From: Ursus arctos
Lineage: Eukaryota > Chordata > Mammalia > Carnivora > Ursidae
Assembly (NCBI RefSeq): GCF_023065955.2
Contig: NW_026622763.1
Span: 79,775,299-79,839,298 of the forward strand
Length of the DNA stretch: 64,000 nucleotides
Direction of reading: 5' to 3'
In this document: piece after piece, positions 36,320 through 48,595 of the stretch
Layout: each line of letters starts with the position of its first letter
How positions within the stretch are numbered: position 1 is the first letter of the stretch
Position numbers and translations under genes: made by a program
Notes under the pieces: generated by a model
The model's database searches: none
What the model was told of the DNA's origin: nothing
The model's input: only the letters and a program-made list of their open reading frames with translations

Positions 36320-36529
36320 TGCCACTATCCAAACCAGTCATGTGGGTGAGTCCAAGGTCAAGGCCCAGAGAAACACAGTCCACCCCTGATGGGGCTGTGG
36401 GAAAGGTCCGAGTGCAGAGAAAGGTGAAGAATTGGGGCCAGTCGTTCAGTCTGTCAAACTCTCCCATCTGGCTCAGATACGCAGAACCAGGAGCAAAAGG
36501 AAAATAACAGTAATAGTAACAACAGCGAT

Positions 36530-36765
36530 TAATCGTCATTGTGCTTAGCCCTTAATGTGTGCCGGGTGCGGTGATAAGTGCTTTAGCTGGATTCTCTAAT
36601 TTTCTTCTTCATATTTACCCTGGATTGCTATCATGCCATTCCATCAGAGGGAAATTGCAGATTACAGGGCTCAGTGCCTCTCCCACGGTCACAGAGCCAG
36701 GAACTGCTTAAACTGAGATTTGAACCCGGGCAGTCTGACTTCAGATCCTGCGCTCCACTGCACGG
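36530..36765 (-). repeat. MIR (antisense)
   Basis: GCCCTTAATGTGTGCCGGGT, then GATAAGTGCTTTAGCTGGAT, CACGGTCACAGAGCCAGGAA and TTTGAACCCGGGCAGTCTGA, the reverse complement of MIR with its tail. Confidence 0.85.
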
Positions 36766-38556
36766 AAGCCTCCTTCCTCTCATCTGTTCATATTCCTCGC
36801 GATCAGGGACTGTTACCCTGGAGTTGTCATAGGGTACCGTGCTTGTCACCCTTAGCCAAGCCATCTAAACATGTGCTGTGTTTAACGATGAGTCTTGGTC
36901 ATGCTTGTGGATACCGGATTGATATTATTCTTCTTACACCTAATGACAGTTCTGTTTGCAGAATTTATTCCAAGTAAAATTGGAACTGAAATGATTTTTT
37001 GGAAATTAAAAGCAAACATCTTAGCTTCTTTACGGGCAATAACTTAAGCTCAAGCAGATATTAGAGAGCAGGTTTAATATGTATACCCATGTTTGCGTAA
37101 GTGAGCGTCTCCTTACCTAAGCAGTTTCTAACAGTCCTGCTTCTCGAAGACAGATTTCACTTTCCATTTATGTAAATTTCTTTCCTGACACTGGTCTGCT
37201 GAGTCAGACAATCACACCACTAAAAACCACTGGACAGCATATTTATAGCTGATCTTAAACAGTAAGAGGCATCAATCATGAATTTAGCCTTATTGTGAAT
37301 GTTTAGTATCCATTTGTCTTGTTTACTTTTTGCAGTGTAAAGGGTAGAGGACTAAGCTTTGCTCACAAGAAATCTGATTAACCAGAAAAAGAAAGAGAGC
37401 AAAGATTTTTCTATTCTTCTTGTGCTGTTCCAATAATCCACTGTTACTCTTCAGAAAATTGCCACCTGTTCTGTGATTCAGGATTATGTCTTACAAAAAT
37501 TGTTTTGAGACTTTGTTCCTGTCCCTGTTCAGAAGATACAAATGTAACAGACTGCAGTGTCCCCAGGGCAGAGAGGAGATAAGCATGGGGAACATCCACT
37601 TTAGCATCTGGCCTTAGGTTTTTACCTGAAATCAACAAAATAATCTTTCTGCCAGAGCACAATCTTTTTCTCCTGGCCCTTCGTACACTAATTGGTTCTC
37701 AAGGTGTTTTTTCCTTTAGGGAAGGTGGATTTTTGAAAACTAAACTACTTTGAAAAGTATGACCAAATTCTTCCTGTGGATTCTGTGTGCTCTATTCTCC
37801 TGGGGGCTTCCGTTGGTATAAACAAAGATAGGCTACTTCTTGCCAGATGCAAAACCCCCGAACCACTGTGCGACTGGGACTATAATTGAGGGCCTCTTTT
37901 TCCTTTCTTTTCTCTCTCTTTTATTTATTTTTATTTATTTTTTTAAAATTTACCTCTTGGGCTACTGCTTTCTATCATTTCCTCTCTTATTTGAGTTACT
38001 TCTAATGGAGATGTAAATCTCTGTTTGAAAATAAAAGCACCTGGCTCTTCCAGGATTCTCTCTTGGAAGTGAATTCGTCACTCGAGGGGCAAACTAAACA
38101 ATATTTGTACTCTATTCAGTATTAACCAAATGCTTAATCTTGTTAATATTTAAATTCCAGTCTGCATATCAAGAAGTAAATCCCAGAAACACTTGCCTGC
38201 TTGTGTCAGGACACAACATCTGTCATTTTAGACCCCTGCAGCCCACGGAGCTCTTTGCGAACCCTTCTGAAGCATCATCTGAGTTCTGCTTTTCAATGTA
38301 CAAAGTGACCATTGACCTCAGTAGCCAAATATGACTGAGTATTGATGCTAATTTGCTTAAACAGCAACAGGCATTGCATATTTGTAGTTCCATTGTCATT
38401 TCTGTCATTCTTACTGGGCATTGGCCAATGAATACAGGGTAATTGCTTCCAGAACCCAAATATACTAGATAGAAGTCTATGGGTTTAACGTCTTACAAAC
38501 CAAGACCTGAGTGGCATTATGAGGTTCTTGAAGATGCTTTCCTAAAATTTCACTTT

Positions 38557-38750
38557 CGTTGGGATGCCTGGGTGGCTCAGTTGGTTGAATGTCTGCCTTC
38601 TGCTTGGGTCATGGTCCCACAGCCTTGGGATCCAGTCCCACGTTGGCAAGGAGCCTGCTTCTCCCTCTGCTTGCCTCCCTCCCTGCTTGTGTGCTTTCTC
38701 TCTCTCTCTCTCTCTGACAAATAAATAAATAAAATCTTTAAAATAAAATA
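38557..38750 (+). repeat. Can-SINE with target-site duplication
   Basis: The head GGGATGCCTGGGTGGCTCAG, then TTGGTTGAATGTCTGCCTTC, CCTGCTTCTCCCTCTGCTTG, (TC)n, and ACAAATAAATAAATAAAATC. The flanks AAAATTTCACTTT (38544-38556) and AAAATTTCAGTTT (from about 38750) match except at one base. This is the copy most like a caniform consensus. Confidence 0.95.
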
Positions 38751-40739
38751 AAATTTCAGTTTTGTGATTGGAATTTAAAGTGAATGTGGTGGTGTAGTTA
38801 TTGTTAAATGAAGAGGAATGTTGTCTCTGTTGCAGTTAGAAAAAAAGTACCTTGAGAAAAATACACTCCTTTCCCCAAATCCACATAAAAATTAGCTTTA
38901 CCTTCCCTCCACACAAAGTCTTGATGATCAGCTTGAAGACCTTCAAGATTCTCATCTTCAGTGGCTAAACATTTTGAATTCTGAGATCAGTGGCTTTCTT
39001 TTGCTTTGCTTTTCATGAACTATCGTAACTGAATTTTTTAAGAAAAAATGCATTTTTACATCTGTTGATTAGAGTAACTTAAACTGCTTATTTCTCTTAG
39101 TTTCTACCTTAAAAATAAATCACTTTTAGGAAAAATATGTAACTAAAATAGTGATTTTTTAAAAAATTGAGATAGAATATTAGTATGCTGTAGTAAGAAT
39201 AAAAATCTCATGGAGTCTGTTATATTAATTCTGAGTGACATTTTTTATTTGAATATACAGACTTTGGGAATAGAATATGTCCTACTGAAACCTTGAAATA
39301 ATAAGGTAAAAATTAAAATTTAAAGGCAATTTTTGCTAAAGGAAAAAAATGCCATGTATCAGATTATTTAAGGTCTCTTAAATAGAATGGATTTAAGAAT
39401 ACCTGTTATTCTCTAGAAAATTAATTAGCCAGGGTTGTGCTTAATAAATACTACTTGATGATGATGAAATTAAATGAAAGAAAAATGCCTGACATAGCTA
39501 ATTGCAAATGCATGCACTCAGAATATGAAATAGACATAATTTAAGTAATTTGATTTTGGTGTGCTTAGGAAATTTGGAATACTCCCTCTGAGAGATGCAG
39601 AATTTTGTAATCTACACTATTTTGTATGAGATAAAAGAAAAAAAAAAGTAATACAAGCAATCTCCCTATTTTAAAATGACAAAAATGTGAATTTTTAGAG
39701 TGACTATACACAGTTCTAGAATTCCTGGGAATAGAGTGCTTGATCCTGAATCTTCCTGTCTCTTCATAATCTGGAACAGTTAGCAGCAGTCAAGCTACTC
39801 ACCAGGAGTGCAGCAGGAGTTCCAGAAGGAGTCATTTCCAACTCCATCTGTACTGGTATCTATAAATCATGTGGTGGATCCGTAGTTAATGAATTCAAAG
39901 GAAGTTAAAAGGGACAGCTTTTAAGGAACACTAATGTTAAATGATTTCTTCAACTACTCATTCTTCTTCAAAGTGATAAATGTTTTCTGCTGGTGGAAAA
40001 CCGTAACAATTGTTACCAGCAGTCATGTCTTCCAGGTTTTTACCTCTGTCCAACGGACCCTAAACTGCAAGGATGTCAGTAGCTCCATTGCAGATCCTCA
40101 ACTGTTAGAAGCCAAACTCCGACGTTTCATCCTGACCACAAAAATGTGATGCATTTTATGAGCACCTAAAAGCAGGAACCTTGCCTGGAAAAATTCATAA
40201 TCATTGTATATCCAATAAGAATTTTACCTTAAAAATGAGATTATTAAGCACGAGAAAAATATCAATTGTTACACTAATTATTTAGCCCAATTTCCTTTTA
40301 TTAAAAAAAAAAAAAACAGTGTTGGCGTATGTTAATTCAGATAGTCAGGCTCATCATTTAATGGGTTCTCTCCAGTAGCAACTATATTATGAAGAGGTCC
40401 TATAACATTACTTTTAAAATCTCACAGTATCAGCATTACTCATTGCTTTTCTTGCTGATCCTTATCACTTACATGTTTTTATTTCATGCATGGAAATTCA
40501 AATAAAAATTCCATACCATGCCAGATAAAATTTTGGAAACCTACATCATCTTGAAGTGTATTTTGGACTCCATGATTATCTGCATGGGCTGAAAGAAATT
40601 GTAAGAATTGGTAGTCCTAGTCAAAAAGGAAATTATAATCTACAAAAGTTGATATACCATGATGATGATACTTTGACTCTGATAATGTACCTATCACCTG
40701 TTAAGCTCTAGTCACCTTCATTATGGGTATTTATAGAAT

Positions 40740-40850
40740 AGACATATATTCTACATATATATCTAGAGAGAGAGAGAGAATTTATATGTATTTTTATATA
40801 AGTACATATATTTATATCATATATATTTATATATTCATACATATAACTGT
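40740..40850. repeat. AT-rich and (GA)n simple-sequence patch
   Basis: ATATCTAGAGAGAGAGAGAG followed by repeated ATATATTTATAT-like units. Confidence 0.7.
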
Positions 40851-43224
40851 ATTTGTAACATGATCCAAGTTTTGTCCTTGGCACATTGCTTTGGACCCAT
40901 TCTTCCAGTGACAAAACTTTAAGCAATTTTAGCACAAACAGGAGTATAGTTCTTTTTTTGTTAATTAAATAAGATGATTTTCAGTCAGTTGAAAAGGCCT
41001 CGGATTCTAGTCTGGTTAGGCACTCATGGCAGAATCTTCTTAACTCGTATAAAACACATATGCCTTAATAAGCTTTTTATTATCCAGTTTTGTAGGCCAA
41101 AGTAAACCAAAAACAGAAAATCAGGAAGGAGATAAGAATATATGGCGAGGGAGCTGAACTGACAGGAAGCAGAAGTGTCAGATAAGCACAAAATGCTATT
41201 ACTGCACAGTAGGCCAGGGAATACTTGTGATAACTCTGTAAGTCAGTGCTTCTCAAACTTCTTTTGCTGAGGAAATTATAAGACTCGGTAATGACTGTAG
41301 TAGAGTCTACGAATTGGGATATATTTATGCCCCGCATTTTTCCAGAGGGAGCTTAAAATGAAACAATTATAATACATTTTGAAAGTATTAGAATGGTTTT
41401 GATTATATATATTCTGACACTCTAAGTAGTATTCTTCTGTTATCTTTGGCAAAAACAGTTTCAAATACCACAAATACAGAGTAAATGGTATGTTGCTGAG
41501 ACTTCACCAGTTTGCTACATAATAATGAGTGAAGCTTTTAAAGCAACACTGAATGAAATGAATAAATTTAAATGTTACAGTCACTGAGGAAGTGACTGTT
41601 GGGCCGGTACACAGGAAGTAACCAGGCTTCACTTTTAGAAGTCTCACGGTTCTAAGCACATGTGCTGGCATGTTCAGGACAACCTGGGCTCAGGAATCTC
41701 TCACACGTACCGTTTGTACATGAACCTTTTGTTCATCGGGGATGAAACCTACACCAGGTCCAGAGCACCTGAATGCAAGATTTTTCAAGTGACTCAACTT
41801 AGCATGCACTTCTCGACCGTCTCTAGTGGGTTCTGCAATGTAGAGTAGACTGAAGATAAGAGACTTAAAACAGCTTCTCCCATCATCTAGGAAGCTGGTG
41901 GCATAACAGGTTAAAAATATAAACAACTCTCATGTGATAAAGGTATGGCAGATGAGTATTATTAAAATATCGTAGGTGCTGAGATGATGGAGCAATTAGT
42001 TCTACCTGTGGAGTCATCTATGAATGGAAGGCGGTTGTGGAGCCTTGTTTTGAAGGATAGCTAGATACTCAGTGGGTGAGCAGGAATGCAAAGGACATTT
42101 TGGACAGAAGGAGAAATACGGGCCATGTCATCATGGTACTTACCCCAGAATGCAATTTCTTGTCCCTGGAAAATAGAGCTCTTACTTGGGAAGAATTGGC
42201 CCTGTTCATATTGGTTGAAATTGTGTTAGGACAGATGATGTAAAACATTGATTAATGTAGGTAGGTACTCTTCAAGACAAGACCTTACATGCTTCTAGTC
42301 TTACCAGCTTTCTTTATTCCCCTTCTTTGTTTTAAAACCCGTACTTTAAAATCTTGATTTATTCTTTTTCTTTCATTACTATTGTTTTTAAACAAAGTCA
42401 GTGATTTCAATCTGGAATGCAAAGTTCTTTTGTAGGTTGGATTTTTTTTTTTTTTTCAAAAATATGGTAGGCAGATGTTGTCATGGAATGATTTTAGGGC
42501 CTTGTGATGGATTTGTTCAGGACAATCCTTTCCCTCAATCAGGTGTCATCTTGCCTGAAGTCCCAGCCCACTCCAGGGAAATCCTGCTCTGCAGTCTGAA
42601 GTCAGGCTTTGGGATTTGGGCTCTGGGTGTTGATAATATCCCAGGAGGCTTTACTGAGGGGCCCGTTAGAAACATGCAGAGGCAGGAGCCGACATCTGGT
42701 CGTGATTAATCCTCTCAACACCCTGGCCTAATGCGGACTGGCCTTGGGCTCCAGCCAGCTACTCCCGAGAAAAGCCAGCCCACTCCCTCATGCTTGTTTC
42801 ATGTTTTGCAGAGGCTAGTTCTTTGCTTAGGCTTTCTTACTCTCCCCTCTGTGTTCATTCGAACTTTAGAGGTAAAGGGACCTTACAAAAAAAATTGGCC
42901 CAAAGAGGTGGATTAAACCATGCGATGTCACCAGTAATCATGGTAGAGATAGTAGTACCCGGGCACTATCGACTACAATAGGTGCTGAATTATAAGGTCA
43001 CTAGACCCCCTGGAAATTGTGGATATACTTCAGTGGGCATATGGAATATCCTACAAAATATATGACTGCCCCTCATTACAAATAATTACCTGGTCCAAAT
43101 GTGCAGCTGTGTAGAAACTGTGGTATAAATATTTATTTTTAAGAAGTGAGAATCTGTAGCCTTTATTAGATTCTCAAAGGAACCTAAGAATCCCCAAAAG
43201 GGTCACTAGCAAAATAGTTGGAAA

Positions 43225-43430
43225 CATGGCCTTCAGAGTGACCCAGTCCTAGTTCAAATCTGCTTTAGAATTGTGACTTGTGACAATGCATTTAACTGGC
43301 CTAATTCTTCGTTTCTTTTTTATAAAATGAGGGCAACAGTCCCCCATGTATTGGATTGTTGTAAAGATTAAATTGTCTAGTGCACATAATGGGTTTAGTA
43401 CAATGACTACCCAAAGAAGAAAGTCATTAA
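43225..43430 (+). repeat. MIR
   Basis: CCAGTCCTAGTTCAAATCTG, then ACAATGCATTTAACTGGCCT, TATAAAATGAGGGCAACAGT and TTGTTGTAAAGATTAAATTG. Sense, diverged. Confidence 0.75.
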
Positions 43431-43484
43431 ATAATTATTGTCATTAATAATTGTAGTGTCTTTAATCATCTCTAGAACTCTGAT

Positions 43485-43715
43485 TTTAGAAGCAACATAG
43501 CATAACAGGTACATGTCTGACTCAGAGGCAAGGACACCTAGCCATGCCAATAACCTTTGACAAATCACTTTATCTCTTTGAGTCTCCATTTCTACATCTC
43601 TTAAATAGTGGAGAGCAGTATACCTCTAACAAGGTTGTCATGAGAAAAAAATGAGAGCGTATATACAAAACATTTGCATAAGTACTGGCATATATTAGGT
43701 GCTCAGTAAAAGGGA
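43485..43715 (+). repeat. MIR
   Basis: AAGCAACATAGCATAACAGG, then CAAATCACTTTATCTCTTTG, AGTCTCCATTTCTACATCTC and CATATATTAGGTGCTCAGTA. Sense, close behind the previous MIR. Confidence 0.75.
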
Positions 43716-44045
43716 GATGTAATACTCAAACATCTTGTCTCCTGGGCCATTCGTCCTAATGCATTAGAACTGGGTTAGGGCTGATGAGATTTGAAGCAAT
43801 CCCAGGACATGGAGAAGACCTAAATCTTCTACTAGTTTTTATTTGTCCTTAAGTGTCTTAAGGAAGTTACTTTTTTGTCTTTACTCTGTTCTCCTTCCTC
43901 TTTGGGGAACTTCTTTTACTCCCTCCTGGCTTGAGGATGGATAGAGTTGGTTATGGGGTTGGCCAAAGATGAAGAGTATAGTCGCCAGAGGTGAGGAGTC
44001 TTGTTAGTTAGGGGTCTGATGGCAGTGAAATAGGAAAGAAAATGT

Positions 44046-44378
44046 CTCACTTTGTTCGGGCTGCTTTAGCAGATTGCCGCAGACCGGGTGGCTCATAGAA
44101 AACGAGTTTATTTTTCCCAGTTGTAGAGGCTGAAGTCTAACATCAAGGCGCCAGCAGATTTCGGTGTCTGTTGAGAGCCCATCTGAGGTTGACAGATAGC
44201 CATCGGCTTGATGTACCCTCACATGGCAGCGGGGGTGAGGGATCTCTCTCAGGCCTGTTTTATATGGGCACTAATCCCATTCATGAGGGTTCCATCCTAA
44301 TAACCACACGTATTTGAAACCTATGTATTTGCAAGAGGTATGGGGGAGGAGGGACAAAAACATTCAGGCTATAGCAGA
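44046..44378 (+). repeat. Ancestral interspersed repeat, family A, copy 2
   Basis: The same family as 22011-22338: TTGTTCGGGCTGCTTTAGCA, then CCGGGTGGCTCATAGAAAAC, CACTAATCCCATTCATGAGG and ACAAAAACATTCAGGCTATA. The 3' half has lost a segment relative to copy 1. Confidence 0.78.
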
Positions 44379-44589
44379 AAGGGATTTTTTTTCTTTAACA
44401 AAGGCAAGCATGACCCAAATTACAATGAAATAAATACTCTAAAATTACTGAGTTATATCCCTGGATAGTTGAATTCACTTCTATGAAATCAGTTGATGAG
44501 AGTTAACATTCTCATGTCCAAGTACTTACTTAAACATAGTATTAAAAGAAAAAGATAAAACCATAAAAAAATGGTTTTGTTGTTCAAAA

Positions 44590-44916
44590 TTATTCCAGAG
44601 CATACACAATGGGCACGTACACGTTGTGAAGGATATTTAATGAGTCCGAGTTAGAGATATTTAATGAGCTTTCCATTGAATCACTTTCATCGTCGATCAA
44701 GACCAGACATGGGTATGCGTTTATGTCCATATAGCTAGAGAGGTGAACAAATTGTTGTCTTCTTCTCCTGCAACAATTGTCCTGCCATCCCCCAGCACAG
44801 GCAACAGTCGCCATATCTTCTGCCATCTGACTCTGGATTTGGATCGGGCTGTCTTCCAGGAGGCATCTGGTGGCATATTGTCCTTGCTGGTTTTGAACGA
44901 TTTTTTCTTGAAGCAT
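44590..44916 (-). other. Unidentified antisense coding-like stretch (possible pseudogene fragment)
   Basis: The minus strand has an open frame of 108 codons ending at a stop near 44590-44592, with low-complexity acidic wording (VLIDDESDSMESSLNISNSD). In an adjacent frame, part of the same region reads GDGRTIVAGEEDNN, as if a shifted reading frame of an older gene were present. I do not recognise the protein and see no introns, promoter or poly-A tail. It may be an old processed-pseudogene piece or chance. Confidence 0.25.
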
Positions 44917-44984
44917 TACTTCTTTAAGAACTAGTCATTGTCATCTATATAGCAGAAAGAATAGTTAGGATAGAGAATGCTAAG

Positions 44985-45185
44985 AAGCCAGGACTTAGGC
45001 TCTTCTGATCTAGCTCTGACCCTGAGTGGCTGAGCAAGTCCCGGCCCATGGGGAAGTGCCTCCTCTTGTTCAAGAAATGATTTTGTACCCTCTTTGGGCA
45101 TCACATTATTTATCTATAAACAGAAAAGGCTGGACAAGATGATCTCGAAGGACCTTTCAAGCTCTAAATTCTGTGATTATATTCT
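44985..45185 (+). repeat. MIR-like fragment
   Basis: CTCTTCTGATCTAGCTCTGA at the left and GGCTGGACAAGATGATCTCG, CTTTCAAGCTCTAAATTCTG at the right, as in MIR-group CORE-SINE ends. Confidence 0.6.
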
Positions 45186-46183
45186 AAATGTTAGGACAAC
45201 ATGGCACTTACTGGCATCACCATTAATGAAATTACCCATCATTTATCTTATACAGAGAAAGCACACACCGAGAGCAACAGACCAGCCAAGCCTGAAAATG
45301 AGAGTGTGTGGATTTTTATCATGCCCACAGCTCTCCAGTGATGCTTCTGATAAATGTGTATGTCTTCTAAAAAAAATCCCAGCTGCCCCAGCGGTGACCT
45401 GACCTGCCTTTTTGTTTTGGGCTTGGGTACAGCAGACATGTTGTACTTCAGCGTAGTGCTCTGTATGCTAGAGACTTGGAATGTCGCTAAAAATGAAAGT
45501 TTGTGCATAGTACCTGTTGGTAAGAGATTATTTTATCCAAAAATAATGTCCTTATATCTCCTTATCTCTTATTTACCTCTTCACATAGACCTTGCCCCAT
45601 ACTTCACAGAGAGGGTTCACATGAGGTTACCAGGTGGAATCTCACTCAGATTTTATTTCCTCCATCCTAGAGATACCCATAAAGTTTCAATCTTTATCTT
45701 TCTTCATATCAGAGAGGACGAGGTGTCCTGCCAAGACTAAGTCTCTGCAAATCCAACGCTAGACCTCATTTCCTGTTAACAAGGCGAGGATCTTGATCCA
45801 ACACTTCTGCTTCCTCTCTTCTTTAAAAATCTTACATCCAATTTTTAGTGACCCTCCCAACCTCCTTCTCAAGAGTCAACCCAATAGTCCTCCTTCCACT
45901 AGAGGCCAAAATAGACCAGAAGGACTTCTCGAGTTGTGTCTCACCTCACATGACTAAACCATTAAGGTTGTTTTTGTTTTACCCCGTTTTGTGTAACCTT
46001 AACCTCGGTCTTTCTGTGCCTTACTCAAAATTAGATCATAGAAATGGAGAGATTTCATTCTTGTTTGGCCTTTCCTGTAAATCTCATTTCCAGATTTGCT
46101 ACAAATTAGGGTAAAGGTTAAGTGGAGTGGGAAAACAAGAGGAAGGGAGGGGACATTATGCTCTGTGGAGGCAGTCCACTCAG

Positions 46184-46331
46184 ACGTTTTTCAGCTCTGA
46201 TCGAATGCCCTCCTCGATCGATCTCGTCGCCTTGCCACCGCACTGTCTTCGGTCAGCAGCATGTGCTCCTTCGGGTGGCCTCTGCCATCCTGCGCGCCCA
46301 GCGCCCTCTCCGCAGGGCGTCTCCGTCGCGG
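46184..46331. other. CpG-dense patch
   Basis: About 17 CpG dinucleotides in roughly 150 bases, including TCGATCGATCTCGTCGCC and GTCTCCGTCGCGGCATG, in an intron that is otherwise AT-rich and CpG-poor. It is too short for the usual 200-bp CpG-island rule. I see no promoter element or exon. It may be a GC-rich repeat remnant. Confidence 0.55.
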
Positions 46332-46689
46332 CATGAGCTCTCCAGAGCAGCTTTCAGCACTCACCCTTTCCCCTGCTGTCAGCGGAAGAACTTCCTCTGA
46401 CCATCTGCTACCGAATTAGTCAAAGTTTATCAACTTGTCCACAGGATTTCTCTCCCAACGCTGCACAGTTGGTCCTATTGTTCATTGTATGCCTGGTTTT
46501 CTCATTTCTTGAGGAAGTTTTATTCTTTTGTATTTTATTCTCTTAACCTGAACATGGATTCCAGATAGTTACTACTGTAAAAACTCTTCAGTGTTTTCCT
46601 TTCCTATTTTAGCACCGTACAACTGTAGTCTAGAGACCAAGTAAGAAAGAGATTTCTAGTAGGGAGACAGAAGAGCCTAAGTGCATGAT

Positions 46690-46800
46690 CTCAGAACTGG
46701 GGTCAGTGTGTCTCTGGTTTGCTTTGGTGACCTGGCCAAGTTGCAGCCATTCCCTGCCTCAGTTTCCTTATCTATAGTGTGACTAAAAGCATTGTTCTAG
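46690..46800 (+). repeat. MIR fragment
   Basis: CAAGTTGCAGCCATTCCCTG followed by CCTCAGTTTCCTTATCTATA is MIR core wording. Short. Confidence 0.6.
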
Positions 46801-46928
46801 TTGTTGAGTTCTACGAGAATCACTAGAGATAATTTAAGGAAGAATTCTCCAGGAAGAAAACGTGTCATACAAACCTACTGGTATGTCTGTTAAGTTTATT
46901 AGTTGCAGCAGCATCATAACAGTACTTC

Positions 46929-47118
46929 AAAAAAAAAAAAAGATTTTATTTATTTATTTGAGAGAGAGAGAGCATGAGTGAAGGTAGGGACAGAGGGAGA
47001 GGGAAAAGCAGACTCCCTGCTGAGCAGGGAACCCGATGCGGGACTCGATCCCAGGACCCTGAGATCAGGACCCAAGATGAAGGCAGATGCTTAACCACTG
47101 AGCCACCCAGGCGCCCCA
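46929..47118 (-). repeat. Can-SINE (antisense) with target-site duplication
   Basis: On the plus strand an A run leads into AGATTTTATTTATTTATTTG, (GA)n, GCAGACTCCCTGCTGAGCAG and AGCCACCCAGGCGCCCC. CATCATAACA is found at 46912-46921 and again at 47119-47128. The poly-T tail expected on this strand is replaced by an A run, which is odd. The body is among the best preserved in the window. Confidence 0.94.
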
Positions 47119-48138
47119 CATCATAACATTCCTAAAACTGCACCTGTGCCTTGTAGTGAGAACTTTCTACCCTAGTGTGAAAACAGGCATAAGGCATGTC
47201 CCTAATCTGTTAGTATTTTGAGGATTTTTCCCTCTAGGCTGCCTGCGGGGGAGAGGCACTGTGGTCCCCTCAAGTCGTTCGGTCGGCAGAGCTGACACCC
47301 CAGTTTGTTAGCTACCGCTGTAGTCTCTAGCTTGTGTGATGCTTCTGGCTGAAGATGACTAGTGCCCAGAAGGGATTTAGACTCAAATCCAGGCTGCCTA
47401 TCCACACGTTGAGCCTCTGTGCACTTTGTAGTACGTGGTTTCCCGAAGATTCTGGGTAAAAGTACTCATCAGTCAGAGCTCCTTGCAAAAAGCTTGACAG
47501 TGTCCTTTATCGCGCTTGTTCTGCCAGAAGACATCATAGCAAATTGGTCCTTCACTGCACACCTCTGTGTTCTTTTGCAGACTAGCAGACTAGCAACTTT
47601 TTGGTTGTGTTAGAGAAAATTACATAAGTTTTTTTCTTTTTCAGCACCATTCAACAGAGCTAGTGGTAATATCTAGGAGACACATTACCACTGTCAAACA
47701 CACAACATTTAAGCATAATGTCTCTCTGTGCCTGCAAATGCAAACCCTTGTTTCAAGTGATGTGACCACTTCCTTTTGTTTCCAAACCCCCTTTCCTGAG
47801 CCAACATGGTCCCTGCCAGAGAAAATGGCAGAATCAGGCTAGGTTAGCATGCTTGCCAAAGATTTAGGTAAGAGATATTATACAAATGTCTAAATTATTG
47901 CAGCTTGGGACTCTGAGATTTCTACAACATACTTTCACACAGTTCATTATTGTTAGTACTTGTGACTATTTGATAAGCTCCAGAACCTTGTTCTGCCATA
48001 GAAAATAAATCATTCCTAATGGCTGGTTTTTTCTTTTTTCTTTTTTTCTTTTTAAACTTGAACTTTTTCTGAAATAGCCATCCATCATCACCATACTTTT
48101 CTCTATTTAATACTGTTTTTTCCTTCCCTCTGCCCTAG

Positions 48139-48429
<291 letters not shown>

Positions 48430-48589
48430 TGATGGATTTATGTGGCAAACACATGGTTGTATATTATAGGTATAACTAGAAAGTATAAAAATGTACATAT
48501 GAAGTAAGTAATTTATCAAATGTAACAGGTCCATATTTTCTAGTTTTTTTCCCACTAGAAATTTCTAGAGCTTTGGACTTTATTTGTAT

Positions 48590-48595
48590 AATAAA
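48590..48595 (+). terminator. PARD3B: Candidate intronic poly-A signal (AATAAA)
   Basis: AATAAA lies 158 bases past the read-through stop of exon E and is followed within about 20-40 bases by a T/GT-rich stretch (TACTTTTTGATTGATGTGCT). Together with the weak exon E donor, this could mark a short transcript ending after PDZ3. The intron is AT-rich, so AATAAA can also occur by chance. Confidence 0.3.

Larger units (their letters stand above)
34685..48138 (+). other. PARD3B: PARD3B intron D-E, 13.5 kb
   Basis: It holds MIR pairs at 35262-35480/35555-35755 and 43225-43430/43485-43715, a Can-SINE on each strand, a family A repeat copy, a poly-T run and microsatellites, all listed separately. Single-copy looking stretches are about 36770-38540, 38760-43220 and 45190-46680. 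An unidentified antisense coding-like stretch is at 44590-44916 and a CpG-dense patch at 46184-46331. The acceptor TGCCCTAG at 48131-48138 follows TTTTTTCCTTCCCTC, a strong pyrimidine tract. Confidence 0.88.

Noticed and set aside
36177..36539. A 120-codon minus-strand open frame
   Set aside because: No recognisable domain; Cys/Tyr-rich and low-quality wording; it overlaps simple repeat and MIR sequence. Taken as chance.
45354..45740. A 128-codon plus-strand open frame
   Set aside because: No domain, no splice context, composition like intron. Chance length in 64 kb of sequence.
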